Below, in pieces: positions 38,817-51,500 of a DNA stretch of 64,000 nucleotides. Position numbers and translations under genes: made by a program. Below the pieces are notes generated by a model. It was not told the origin of the DNA, did no database searches, and worked only from the letters and a program-made list of their open reading frames with translations. The DNA lies in the NCBI RefSeq assembly GCF_041260155.1, contig NC_091936.1, forward strand, positions 42,066,963 through 42,130,962, in the 5' to 3' direction. The first letter of the stretch is position 1. Each line of letters begins with the position of its first letter. Source of the DNA: Ptychodera flava. Its lineage: Eukaryota; Hemichordata; Enteropneusta; Ptychoderidae.

Positions 38817-39424
38817 CGTTTATCTCTGTTGGTTTACCGCAAACTTCAACCTACTAAATTTACGGAGCACAGAATTCAGTCATGGAAGCTATGGTCAGTA
38901 TTCCATACACAAATACATGTAATTACACCTTGGCAAGATCATGTACCCCTCTCCAATATATTACTACTTGTACAGTAGCGGGATAAACCTCCGATGTTCG
39001 ACTATGCCGACAAACGAAACAATTCTGTGTCGAAAGGTTCGGAAAACTACGGATCGTGCGGAAAATTCCGATTAATATACCGGTACCGGTAAAAATTAGC
39101 GAAGCAGGATCAGGATGTCACTCCCGGGGTCACTCCTTTCAGTTCAAAGCCTTCTTACTTCCGGGTAACGTTCGAAGCTTGCTCTAAATAAGACGAACGA
39201 CGCTATTGAAAATCGATTTAACGCAGGGTGGCGCTTTATTTAAATTTCTCATCTCTCCGAGCTCCGGGCTTGTGTGCACTGATTGTTTGGGGCCAGAATG
39301 CATGTCCACGATCAAATGCAGGACTTTGTGTGAAAGTGCATGCCTATCCGTTGATGAGGCGTACTCGGTCCTCCTGCCTGTTGAGCCTATCAAGATAAGT
39401 CGCTTAGTCGAAACATATCCATGT
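38817..39424. promoter_or_regulatory. CpG-dense putative promoter patch, possibly bidirectional (OLAH - / CROT +)
   Basis: CpG is common here, while most of the window is CpG-poor. It directly precedes the OLAH start codon on the minus strand. On the plus strand the patch ends in a good splice donor (CAT|GTAAGTAT at 39423), so it could also hold an untranslated first exon of the plus-strand CROT gene, whose coding starts at 45563. That link is inference. Confidence 0.35.
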
Positions 39425-41110
39425 AAGTATTTAGATTTACAGTAATATTTTGAACTTGTAAGTTATATAGCTAGAACTTTCACCAAAGAGAGTCCGACAC
39501 AAAAATTGTCCAACTCCTGTGATATATCCCCCGATCAAAATTTAGTTTTGCACTCATGATGGCATCAATTGAGTTTTACGCAGACACCATTACATTATAA
39601 CGTATGCTGAGTACAGCTCTCGCCGTTTTAGAGGACTTGCAATGAAAATTACAATATATATGTTCAAAATGCCGCACTTGTATTATAGCAATAAACGTTT
39701 GTCTTAATTCAACGAAACACGGGAGTGGCTGAGTAGTTTCCCCTTGCGGTAAACGTTATACGCCGTCGAATATGATGAAAATAGTTATTTTGTAATAGAT
39801 ATATGTGGAAATATAATATCGCATCGGATGGGTGTGCCTCCTTTACACTAATATCGATCGAGAAAGTTACTGCTTACAGACAAATACACTTCAAGTGTAT
39901 CTAATATACCGTGACAGTGTATAAAGCGTACTGTCATCCTGCATTGTAAAGAACGGGAATTTCATTGACATGATTTAGCATAGCTTCGAATTTTCTTCTG
40001 TTTTCTGCATGACTGATTTGGGCTGATTTAGTTTGGCTGGAATAGCCAACTTTCTGTTTTGTGAAAAGTGAAAATGCCATATCGCTGTCCGTGTTCTTTG
40101 TCTGTTCCCAAGGTCATGTACACAACCCCTGTACTGTAGTAATATGTAATGGTATATGAGCCTTACACGTTCACTTGGAAAAACGAAACAATGTTTGCTT
40201 ATAACTGACAAGGCGGGCGAGCGTTCGTTCTAGCTCTCCAAAGCGGTCAGTATTTGGTCGCTGCCGCCGTAATTATTGAACTCTATAGCCAGATAGCAGT
40301 AAATCTCGGTAAATCTCGTGCCGTTCCTTAGTTGACGATGCAAAAGTTGACTGTTTGCAAGGCGTGGCGTATGTGTACGTACCTGCGAGTTATGTGTTTA
40401 CCCACACCGCTTTTACTAGACCGAGTGCTAATATGTACACGTGAAGGCTGTGCACATATCACCGTTGACGATTTTTAAAAGATGGGCGTGGCAGCTATGT
40501 AGAGCTTGTAAAATTTTTGGTTCATTTTAGTGGCAAACTGTTGCATGGCTTGTAATGCATGTCCAGACACTCTGTCAAATAATTACCCAGTAAATACAAG
40601 ATTTCATGATTTTCATTTTTTAGTAGGACCAACAATATAAAAGGAATTGTTTGTCTGGTCATGGATTCTTTCCAAAGGGGATACATCTTTTTAAATTTAC
40701 GTTTTTTAATAGTTCAAGTCAGCCAGTCTGCTTTGCAAACATCTAGTTAACAGTCAAATTTCATGTGCTGTATTGAATTCTGGTCTGAAACCTGATTTGT
40801 TTATTTGTTAACTGTTTTTTAGCAGGAAGATTACTAAAATGAGTAAAATTAGTTTACAACCACCATTCCTTTAAGTTAATCATTGAGGTCTTACAAAGTC
40901 TTATATAAAAGGAAATCAATAAACAACTGTTAAAATGCCACCCCATTCTTTTCTAAAGCCAAAATTTACAGCTTTGCAAATTGAAAACAAAATCATATCA
41001 ACTACATTCTAGTCCCCCGTGTTTCGCATCTACTGATATATTGTAATCTTTTAATACAAACGATATCCCATGTATTGTGACAGTCTTATTGTATGTCCAG
41101 TGACACTTTA
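39425..41110. other. Intergenic or 5' intron DNA, no coding sequence recognised
   Basis: CpG remains raised at about 39900-40500. No coding exon or domain was recognised on either strand. Confidence 0.4.
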
Positions 41111-41473
41111 GGCCAAGAAAAATAAAAAGTTTGTTTCTCATCCTCGTGTGCGTAAGTTCAGACCTGCATCATCAACCTTTTTATTTTCTGCTTGTGAGGA
41201 AATAAAATGAAAAAACCCGCAAAAATATGTGACGATGCAAAACACAGTGCTGTATAAGACAGAACTGTAAACAAAATTACTGACGCTAACATTCCATTCA
41301 GAACTGTACACATATGCATATATGTGCATTGCTTCACTAAAAGTCAAAACCAGTTTTTTGTGCGTTCTTGTTGGTTGTGCATTAAAAAAAAATTGAGAAG
41401 AAAAAACCCCGCGTCGCAGCATCTTTTTGCAATATGTCTAGGATGAGAAACAAACTTTTTATTTTTCTTAGCC
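41111..41473. mobile_element. Harbinger-like MITE, 363 bp, ~35-bp terminal inverted repeats
   Basis: The left end reads GGCCAAGAAAAATAAAAAGT and on to TTTGTTTCTCATCCT. The right end is its reverse complement with one change near the tip (GGCTAAG). TTA flanks both sides (41108-41110 and 41474-41476), the 3-bp target typical of PIF/Harbinger. No transposase inside. Confidence 0.75.
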
Positions 41474-42452
41474 TTATATGCAACACGTTGTTGTCATATA
41501 TATTTTGTGTATGTTACAACTAACTTGACACTTTGCATTTGTAAAAGTAATGTAGACAAAACAGGTTTTCTCCTATTGAAGTATGACAAGCTATTGAAAA
41601 GCGCAATAAAAATCCACACTTTTATGATACATAAGCCACTCCTCAATTTTGCATAATCAAAATATATATCTCTCTGATCAGGTTTTAGTCATACAAATTG
41701 GGAAATTATCAGAATCAATTTTGTTTGAATATCAGCTCATAGAGTAATTGTATAAATCTAAATTATAATACAACGTGATCTGATACAGTGAAACACTATC
41801 CTTTAAAAATAGTCATGTGTATATTATAAAGGGTGTGGTTTTCCATGGTAACAAAAGATGTCAAGGTAACATACATGTAGAATTTTCCAAGCATTGCAGT
41901 TGCATATGTTTTTTCACTCACCAAATTTACATCTTGGTTGAAGTCAGTGACATGGCAGTGATATCATAATACAAATTTAGTTGTCTGTTAGACCATTCTA
42001 AATGTGGATTATTAAATTGCACACTAGTCAATAGGATAAGCTATCTGTTGTCCCAGATTTACATATGCTGAAATGTTTATGTGATTTAAAAATAGGAAAA
42101 ACCTTGTTCCCACCAACCATGCAAAATTTATGAAAACGTAAGCCCATCAATTTTTAAAGCTTGTCATCTGTACTGGATGAGGTGAAAACTGAGTTTAAGA
42201 TGGGTTTCAAGACATAATTTCCTGAATGCATGCAAGGCTGAGAGATATACTTCTTGACTCAATTGCCGTCAAAATTTGTAATTTAACAATTCAGGCAAAT
42301 ATGCACAGTTCTACTGCATTATGAGTAACATTTGAAGAGTGGTCTTAATTTACTAGCTCATATTATTAAAAATAGAATATTATAATTCTCCCTAGATTTG
42401 ACAACAATCTGACAGATACAAGTATACATAAAGTGTTATATATATATCCATA

Positions 42453-42569
<117 letters not shown>

Positions 42570-43498
42570 TAGATACACAATATTTTGTATTGTTATTTCT
42601 TTATTTAAGCAGATTAAAATTGTGGTTATCTTCATCTTGAAGGGGAATGATGTCAATTCATTATTATCATGAATGATACATTATTATATCGGTGTACTGA
42701 TTAGTTAACCAAAATATATTGTTCAAATAGAAGAATAATGAAAACGTTATGTATATCTTTCAACAATTGTTTATAAGTGGCACACAGAATGAAAAGACAT
42801 AAATTTGTAGTTCAGACTAGGTGCTGAAAAACGCATATGCTTAATTATCTACCGCATTGGCAAACTCCAAGCACCTGTGAATAGGTTTAATATCCACTGT
42901 CTGAGCACAATATTGACCTTTGACTTTTCTGTAGTCTACTTAGCCAGCCATGGAGCATGAAGAGGGTACCAGCTAGTACCAGAGAATTACATTCTGTATA
43001 TACCCTACACCAGGGTCTGACATCACTGAACGCTCCCTCTCATGGCTGAACCCTTCAGTCTATTTCTGTATAATGTGATGCGTTTGTATTATTAAAGTTA
43101 TCACAGTCGTGAACCAGTGGAGGTTGTGGCTAACACTGAAAAGGTCTGAAAAGGTCTTTGACCCCTGCCAATGTCAGAAACCGTACAATATCAGTTTTGT
43201 GGTGAAATTTCATTTATCGCAAAATGAAAGAATCAAGTTTTCCAATCTCTGGCACAATGAAGTCAACAAAAAACCCCAAATTTTCTAATAATCATGAATA
43301 TCTTTTTTCATCTAGCAGTCTGCGGTGAAGTATAGTTGCTTTTAAAGGTCAGTCCTTTCGGCAGAAACTCATGGAGACCAGTGAATAACAAATATTTCAG
43401 CTGTCCAAACTTTGATCTCTGTTGTAAATCTTTACCAGTTTTACAAATTTGTCATCAGAATTAATCACAAATGTTACAGCTGCAGACATTTTTCATTT

Positions 43499-43573
43499 CA
43501 ATACCTCCGAGATGACCTTTCAGCTGAAAACTATTCAATACCTCCGAGATGACCTTTCAGCCTAAAACTATTC
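43499..43573 (+). repeat. 37-bp direct tandem duplication
   Basis: CAATACCTCCGAGATGACCT with its following TTTCAGC and AAAACTATT is repeated twice with one or two changes. Confidence 0.9.
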
Positions 43574-45562
43574 AAATTTTAAATGGTTCATCCCTTTGGA
43601 TATTTTTACCATATGGATCATTTACAAGATATGTGTCAGGGTTTTTATGTGTGCACAAAAAGCAATAATTAGGAATAGCAAGACAAATCGTCTACTTGGA
43701 ATCAGACACGTTCTGTAATTTACTTTAATTATTCGGCCATTGATCATCGTTGAGGAAAATATTAGCCTCTTGGCAATAGCGGGAGGATTTCTTTTGATTG
43801 TTATGAGCATGCCTGTATAAAACAGCTCTGGTTTGCAAGACGGCTCAGGCTGTATGATAGTAATTGTTTTAAATTCCACCTTTTAGGCTTGGTGGTTGCC
43901 AGTGGATTGCAAATTGAAGACTTTTTCTAGTACCCTCTGCAAAGTTGCAAAATTTTCGCTTAAGCTAGTATGCGCCTTGAAAGTGAAAGACTTCAACTTT
44001 GCGCAAACTTTCCTCACAGAATCATCCAACTGTACTTTTTCAAACTCAAGAATAAAAATCAGGGGTCACCGTGCAAATTTTAGTACTAGAGAAACAAATT
44101 ACCTAAGATTTACTGAAATTTAAAATTCAATTCCGCCATCCCTGTGTTAACTGTATTGGGAAAAATAAAATTTTTTAATTTTCAAAAAACTAAGACTGTG
44201 AAAACTTTTCTTTCCCTAAGGGCTTCAAAATGAGCCCCCATAAGTAGTAGATCAGAAAAGAATTGGAAAAGTTTGAGAGTCCAAATGTCTGCCCCCGAGG
44301 CACATTTCAATAGGGGGAGTTTGTGGGGAAGGAAACAATTGGATTGGGACATCAGTGAAAAATCTTTGCCTGACCTTGAATTGATCTTGCTAGAGGTTGA
44401 CAGAACTTAAATAGGTTGAGTGTGCATTTTTATTGGCCTTCTGAGTTATTGAACAACTTTTATGAGTAAGCAGGCCATGATCACCTTAGGCCAAATATTT
44501 GTATCTGCATTCCAGGTAACCAGACCTAAAACTCAGACCCATGAAATCTTTTTATAGTTTTTATAAAGCACTCATGATTTTTCCAAATTTTGCTGTTTTT
44601 TGGTGGGCTGTACCCCATTAAAATAAAAAAAGTTTCCAACCGACCTACTCTGTTTCCTGTAAATGTTACAGAAATCTACACACTCCAGGCATACATATAA
44701 TATTGGCCTAGAGAAGTAGGGAAAACATAGTATTTGAAATTACACCAGTTTTACAAAGGGAAAACACAATGACATAAATATATGGCAATTTTTCTGTGCA
44801 TTTGTTCGCAAGAATTTTGAAATTGCACAAATTTCCAATACTTATGATTTACTTAATTCATTAATCTTGACTTAACAGTGATTAATATTTTTTTTTTGTG
44901 AAATAAATGTAGATGAAAAGTATTTTTTGAAAATTACTCTGATTTCCACACACTGGTTAATTTCATGAAACAAAATTATTGGGACCTTTGTAACACTTGG
45001 AGTTACACTGAACACGCCACTCGCCTGTGGTGTGAAGTACTTAGTTGGATTTGAATTAGAAAATTTCATTTGCTCGCAATGTGGCTTTTACCAGACCTTA
45101 CAATATCTGAAATAGCAGTATTGCATCAGGAGTTCAAGGGTCAAGTGGTGGACTTAAGCGTCCCTGTAGATCTCACAGTCTTGATAAATGCATGCCACAC
45201 ACATGTGCGCAGAGCCTATCTGATTCTTTACGTCACTGAAGCATTGAGGGTTGAAGAGTTCTTCAGGTTCAATTGAATATCAGGGTTTGACAAGCAAGCA
45301 ACATCCATTCTGTAATTTACCAGGTGAGTCTGCGTTCAGTGTCGGAAACAAATATGTACCTTATTTCTATTTCTTGAAAGCAAAAAAAAGTTCTTTTTCA
45401 GCTTTCCTAGTCCTTTTAAGTATGTAAATTTATTTTGCAATTATACTATAGCAGGAATCTAATCTTAGCTGTTTACAAGGCATGGTTTATACATGATGAA
45501 TACATTTTTAAGTGATTTTTTCATATGTATAATGCAGATTTATCAAACTGTTGTAAGTAACC

Positions 45563-48500
45563 ATGGAGACCAACACAGAAGTGAAGGAGAAGACATTTCA
45601 ATACCAAGACAGCCTTCCGTCACTACCAGTACCTCCGTTGCAACAAAGTCTGGATAAATACTTGGAATCAGGTATGTTCAGAATTTTGGCATGATTTTTT
45701 TTTTCGGTATGGATTGGTAGTTATAATTTATCCCCGATGTGTGAGCAGAAGCAAGCAAAACTTCATTTAGCATTCTCATCATGTCAAGGGTTCAGTATAT
45801 GGCATTGTGTCTTCTAGAAGCTCATCGCTATGGCAATCACAAAGTACTACATTGCCGTCACTGCAGATAGTCAATGATACAGTGTTTGCACAGAATGTGT
45901 TTGGTTTTCTGTGACATAACTGTGCATAAATAATTAACCATATCTCTATGAGTATTCTTGGCATACTCTTTGCCAGCATTGGTGAAGAAAATCAGTTTCA
46001 ATTCTACTTTATAAGACTGTCATATTTAAAATAAACTACATGAGATCAGTACAATTTATTCAAAGTTTAATACAAAACGCTGAAATTATGCCTTGTATAT
46101 TTATTTTTGACATTGCAATATTTGAAGGGGGATTTCTCTGTTCAGAAATTAATGTGTTTATTCCAGATGCCCATATACATGTGTTTGCCGTTCACTTCCC
46201 ATATCATAAAACTGATAGCTTACTATGCTGGGGAGGTGAAAGTGATTAAATTAGCCAGAAGTATAAAATGTAACTTGTCAAATATTTTCTCAAAATGTGA
46301 TATGAAATTTCACTGAAAATTTTAGGAGCAATAATGCAAAATGTTTGGTGAATTTCAAATATTGCATGAATTTCTTTTTGTACTAAAGTTATTTACCAAT
46401 GTTATGAATTAATATGAGAAATGAAGTAATGACATAAACAAAGGAAAATTTTCAGGTCTAATCAACGAAGATGATTGTAAACCATCCAAAGGATGAAAAC
46501 CCATCAGGTGGTTTGACCTCTCACCCCTAATAACGTAAATTTCCATAAACTCCAGACAGACCATTGGCTATACAAATGCGACTGGAATGTGCATGTTGTC
46601 CCGGGATATTGTCACTATAGTAATGAATGGTTTTGAATGTATAGGCAAGGTTACTTATTGGTATCCTAATAATTGAATGGATAAAATTAACTTTGCGAAC
46701 GGGATGATTTAATATTCAAAATTTGATGATATTGAGGAAATACATGTTTGCTTTTGTAATGTTTCTTAAAATGAGAATAATATCACAGAATTAGAAAGAA
46801 ATGACTGATTTTGTTTTAAAGGAATTTTTGTCTACATTTTTATTGAAATTTACTAAGTTTTTAAAATTTGGTTATTAATAACAATGTGATTTGTCACATT
46901 CTATTTATAAACTTGAACAGTATTGACTCAGGCACACTTTGGTTTTCATGGTGACCTTGTTTGTTTCAGGTCTGCCAAGCCTATGATTGCATAACCTTTT
47001 AACAGTCAAAGGACCGTTCCCATTTGTTGGAGAAGTGGATAGCAATCCTGTGGGTTTTTTAACTTAATCTGACAGAATTTTAATTGGTAGCTTCCAGTAC
47101 CAAACTTTACAATATTGCTTAACTCAAGGTCGAAGCTATACATTTATTAATTCCTGTTCAGAAATAAATATTACTTAAACAAAAAGAAACTGGTTATGAA
47201 GGAATAGGTCAAAACTGAGGGAAATAAAATGTGTGTGTTTTAAAAACCAAGACTGTGGCATTTGTTGAACAGTCAGAATAGTCAAGCATCACTAATATAT
47301 ACACATCAACTGTGTAATTGATAGTAATACATCAAGTTTTTTGTTCGAAGCTGCAATATTAATAGAATTTTACTGAAATGTTGTATTTTTATTAACTCGT
47401 CAAGAATCAAGGACAATGAGCTGTTCACTTTGTCACACCATGCATCAAAATTGCGATGAAAACGGTCCAGTCCTGACTGTCAGGCATTGTCCTGGGTTAT
47501 TGACCCCTGGCTGTTCATTCACAAATTGCCAGTGCTTTTAAATTTGAGTAAATATAGCATTTGTAAAGATATAATCCTACATGTTCAAGGAAAGATCAGG
47601 GAAAAACTTGCCATGTGCCTGATGTGGGGGTAATCAATTTTCTCTGTAGTAAAGATGGATAAAATTGACTATAGCGAGAAAATTCCCTGATGATATCTTT
47701 TTCTTTTGTGTCATTGATTATTTTATAATCTACAAAGACACAAAAAAAAGATTGCAACCGGGAGGTTCCTCTCTAAAACGTTTACTTTTGCGCCCATGTT
47801 CTATAATCCCACTCAATATTAAATGGTCCATCCCTTTCAATATACTTATTCTGGAAATTCAAATCTTGACATATCCATTGCATCATGCAGGTGTCAGACT
47901 CTTTGCAATCCACTGTGCATGCTGTGCTATACATGCACACACAATCCATGTTTTGGGGGTTTCCTGATGGGATAGATAACCTTTGAGAATGTTGCAATCC
48001 AATGACATCATTACGTGAATTTTGGACTTTGGTCATGTTCTCTACAAACTCCAAAGACTCTAATAAGGATGAGATGATCTTGATGATCTATAAAGACTGC
48101 CATAGAGAAGATTAGAGTAATGGTTATCTTTTCATTCCAGTGCAAATTAAGGCATAAAATCCGTATGCTATTTTATTGATCATACTTCGTGTCAGCTTTT
48201 GTGCCAACAGTGCAACAAGTCAGTTTTTCCATGTATATTTAGAATGTGCTGACAAGCAGTGATTAAAGTCTGTTCATATTATATTTATATTAATATTCAT
48301 GTGATTTTTTCTCATGTGGTACAGACAGATTGCAGATGCATGAAAATTAAAGTTTTCATCACCAAGACAAGGAGAGAAACACTCTACAGCTATCTTTGTA
48401 CTCAAATTTTCTTACCTTTGACAAACCATAAACAGCTTCTGAAATGTTTCCATATCTATAAAATTAATTTTAAGGATATTCAGATAATGTTGTTATAAAG

Positions 48501-51500
48501 AAGATTATATTAACAACAACTTGAAATTCATAGTAAATTAAAAGCAGACGTACTCTCTATTTGATGACTGTATCTTTCCTGGTGTTGTTCAGTAAAACCA
48601 TTTGTTACTGAAGAAGAATATAAACACACTGAAAAAGTTGTGAGAGAGTTTGGAGATGGAGTTGGAAAAGAGCTGCAAGCTAAATTGGAGGAAAGAGGCA
48701 AAGAACACAGAAACTGGGTGAGTATGTAACAGGAATCATTCAATTCTATTCCTAGAAATGATCAAGACAATATACTACAGTCTCCTAATATGGTTTTATT
48801 GATGTTGTGAGGGAAGCTTGTGCTATGACATGTAAACCTAGCAACAGAAACCAGGTAGTGCCAGTTAACAGTACCTGTTCATACAATACTCATACATTAT
48901 CACACACACACACACACACACAGTTCACTTTCTTGTTCACTAGAGACAGATAGAGAACTTGAAAACAGTAAAATAGTAACATTTTAGTCAAATTTTTTGT
49001 CGTGTTTAATAATCATTTCAGCTTGAAACTTGGTGGGAGGAGTGTGCATACCTGCAATCAAGGGAACCTATATCAGTCACAGTAAACTATGGTGGTCCCT
49101 ACCCATTTCATGAAGACATCTGGCCTCCACAGCCTGGTACCCAGCTACAGAGAATGGCTATGCTGCTATGGTCATATGCTAAATTATGGCTGGCATTTAG
49201 AAGGTAATGTGTGTGTGACAAATGTCAGAAAATATTAACAACAATGTCAGTTCATATTTACTGTCAAGCATTTTATCTTTTATTTTAGTCTCTTTTTTCC
49301 TTTTTTCCCCATAATTTTATGTCTTACTTTTCATCTGCATGGTCTAATATCATAAAGCTTGATGGTACAACTTAACATTGTGTGATGTGGGGATTTGACT
49401 AATAGTGTATTCAGAGACAACTGGTTTCAATAGCTGTCCCCTGAGTAGCGATATATGCATTCACTTTTAGAGTTAATCTTTGCAGTCTGTCTGAAATAGG
49501 AATTAAAATTTTGATGGCTTTGTGAATTAAGGGACAATTTCTTTACAATTCAGTGAGTTACAATAATTTCATCTCAGTCAAGAGCTATGAACCATGTGAT
49601 CAAGCAAGCTTAATACTGGAGCCCTCAACCAAGTATGAAAGAAGGTCTTTTGTTTTTCTTTTTTGAAACCTGCAGTCAAATCATAATATCATTTTATCAT
49701 TTTCATTTTTCTTTCACCTTTACTGTCTCCCCTTATTTACCTCATTATCTTTATTATCTCCCCATTCTTGTAAAAAAATCAATTTTCAAATCCATTCTAT
49801 TTAATCAAGTAGGCAGAGTTCATTGCAGGTCATCTAGATTTCATGAAATTATATGGAATTCCTTGAGATTCAAATCTAACTTTAGGCTGTGTACATTAAC
49901 AGGGAGGAGTTTCCAGTGGACCGTGCCAGGGCACTTGGTAACAAACCAATGTGTATGAGCCAATATCACAACCTGTTCAACATCTGTAGAATCCCAGGTG
50001 TAAAGAATGATACATTGAGGAGAAGTTTCAAAACAGGTAATTTGTAATACTGTCATCATTAAGTGTACTCTTAGATCTTGTGCATGTATTTCTATCTGTC
50101 TATCTGTTAACTCTTTGAGTGCTGTAATTTTTCCCACCAAAATTTTAGTTCAACATTTGACCGATTTTTTTGAATTTTTATGTAATTGTGTTGATAATTT
50201 TGAACAAGATGGACATCACATTTCACCGATTTCAGCTCTTTATCAAAAGTTTGGATAAAATCTTAGAAAAATTGACTGGGGAATATTTTTAAACATGATA
50301 AAAAAATGACTGTGGCATTCAAAGGGTTATGTATGTAATTGTTATCCAAAAATGCATGACATAATATCATCAATCTATATCAATGTATAAGTCTGTTTTG
50401 CTATGTTTGCTAAGTGATACTTCAGTGTGGAATACGCAATGTGGCACTTATAGTGAGGTCATATGTTCTCAAAGTTCTGGGATTGGCTTTATGTAGGCCT
50501 TAAGATACATTAAAGGCCTTGTCATGTTTACTGATTTTGATGAATTACGTGAAAAAAGGAGAACCGCGGATGTTATCATAGAGTATCTTTATATACAATT
50601 TATTTCTACACAGTGTGAGTAAAAGTGTGACTTAAACATTCATCTGTGCCTCTTAATTCTCAAACATTCATCTGTACCTCTTAATTCTCTCCTAATTGGT
50701 TATAATACTTTGCATCAAAGATATTGTTTATAAGGTAGTGCTATGATGGTTGAGTTGAAGAGCTCAACTGTACTGTTTTCTCTGATGTTGTTTAAATTGT
50801 GCATACAGGAACAAGTTGATAAAATTTACTGGTAAATGTCTTGATTTTATCGCAGAATCTAAAGGTGATTGTCCATGCAATATCGTCATCTTTCGTAAAG
50901 GTTATATATTTAGTGTCAATATCGTAGCTGACGGAAATCCTGTAACTCCAGCTGAACTCTACAAGTGAGTACAACTTCATTTCTATGTAGAAAATTATCA
51001 TATTATTAATTGACTAAATTTACCATCTTCATGTTTGGGTCTGTGAAATATTCATTTTACATTTTGTTCATATTTTATAGACAGCTTGAGTACATCAAAA
51101 CTCAGTGTGAAGAAAGACCTACTGGTCCCGGTGTTGGCGCCCTCACAGGATGGGATAGAACATCATGGGCTGAGGTAAGTTTGGCCGTGCAACAAAAACA
51201 CTGATGAAACTCTGTCTGTCATGTTGATTTTGCTTTGAAATTACAAAAATGGAGGAACACAAAAGTTAACTTTTTTCATATTGTCCGGAGTCCTAATGTG
51301 CTTTCATTTCAGGGTTTCTTTCCTTTCAAATCAGTTCATTGTCCTGCTGTAGAACATATCATGTTTTAGTTTCAGTGTAGTTTAAGTTACCACATATTAA
51401 TGTACATAAATATGTTGCATTTCAAGCAAGTGGAATCTGCACTTGGAAAAGTTGTAGCACTCTAGTGACTGCTTGTTGTTTTGTTTTGCATTTATCAGGC

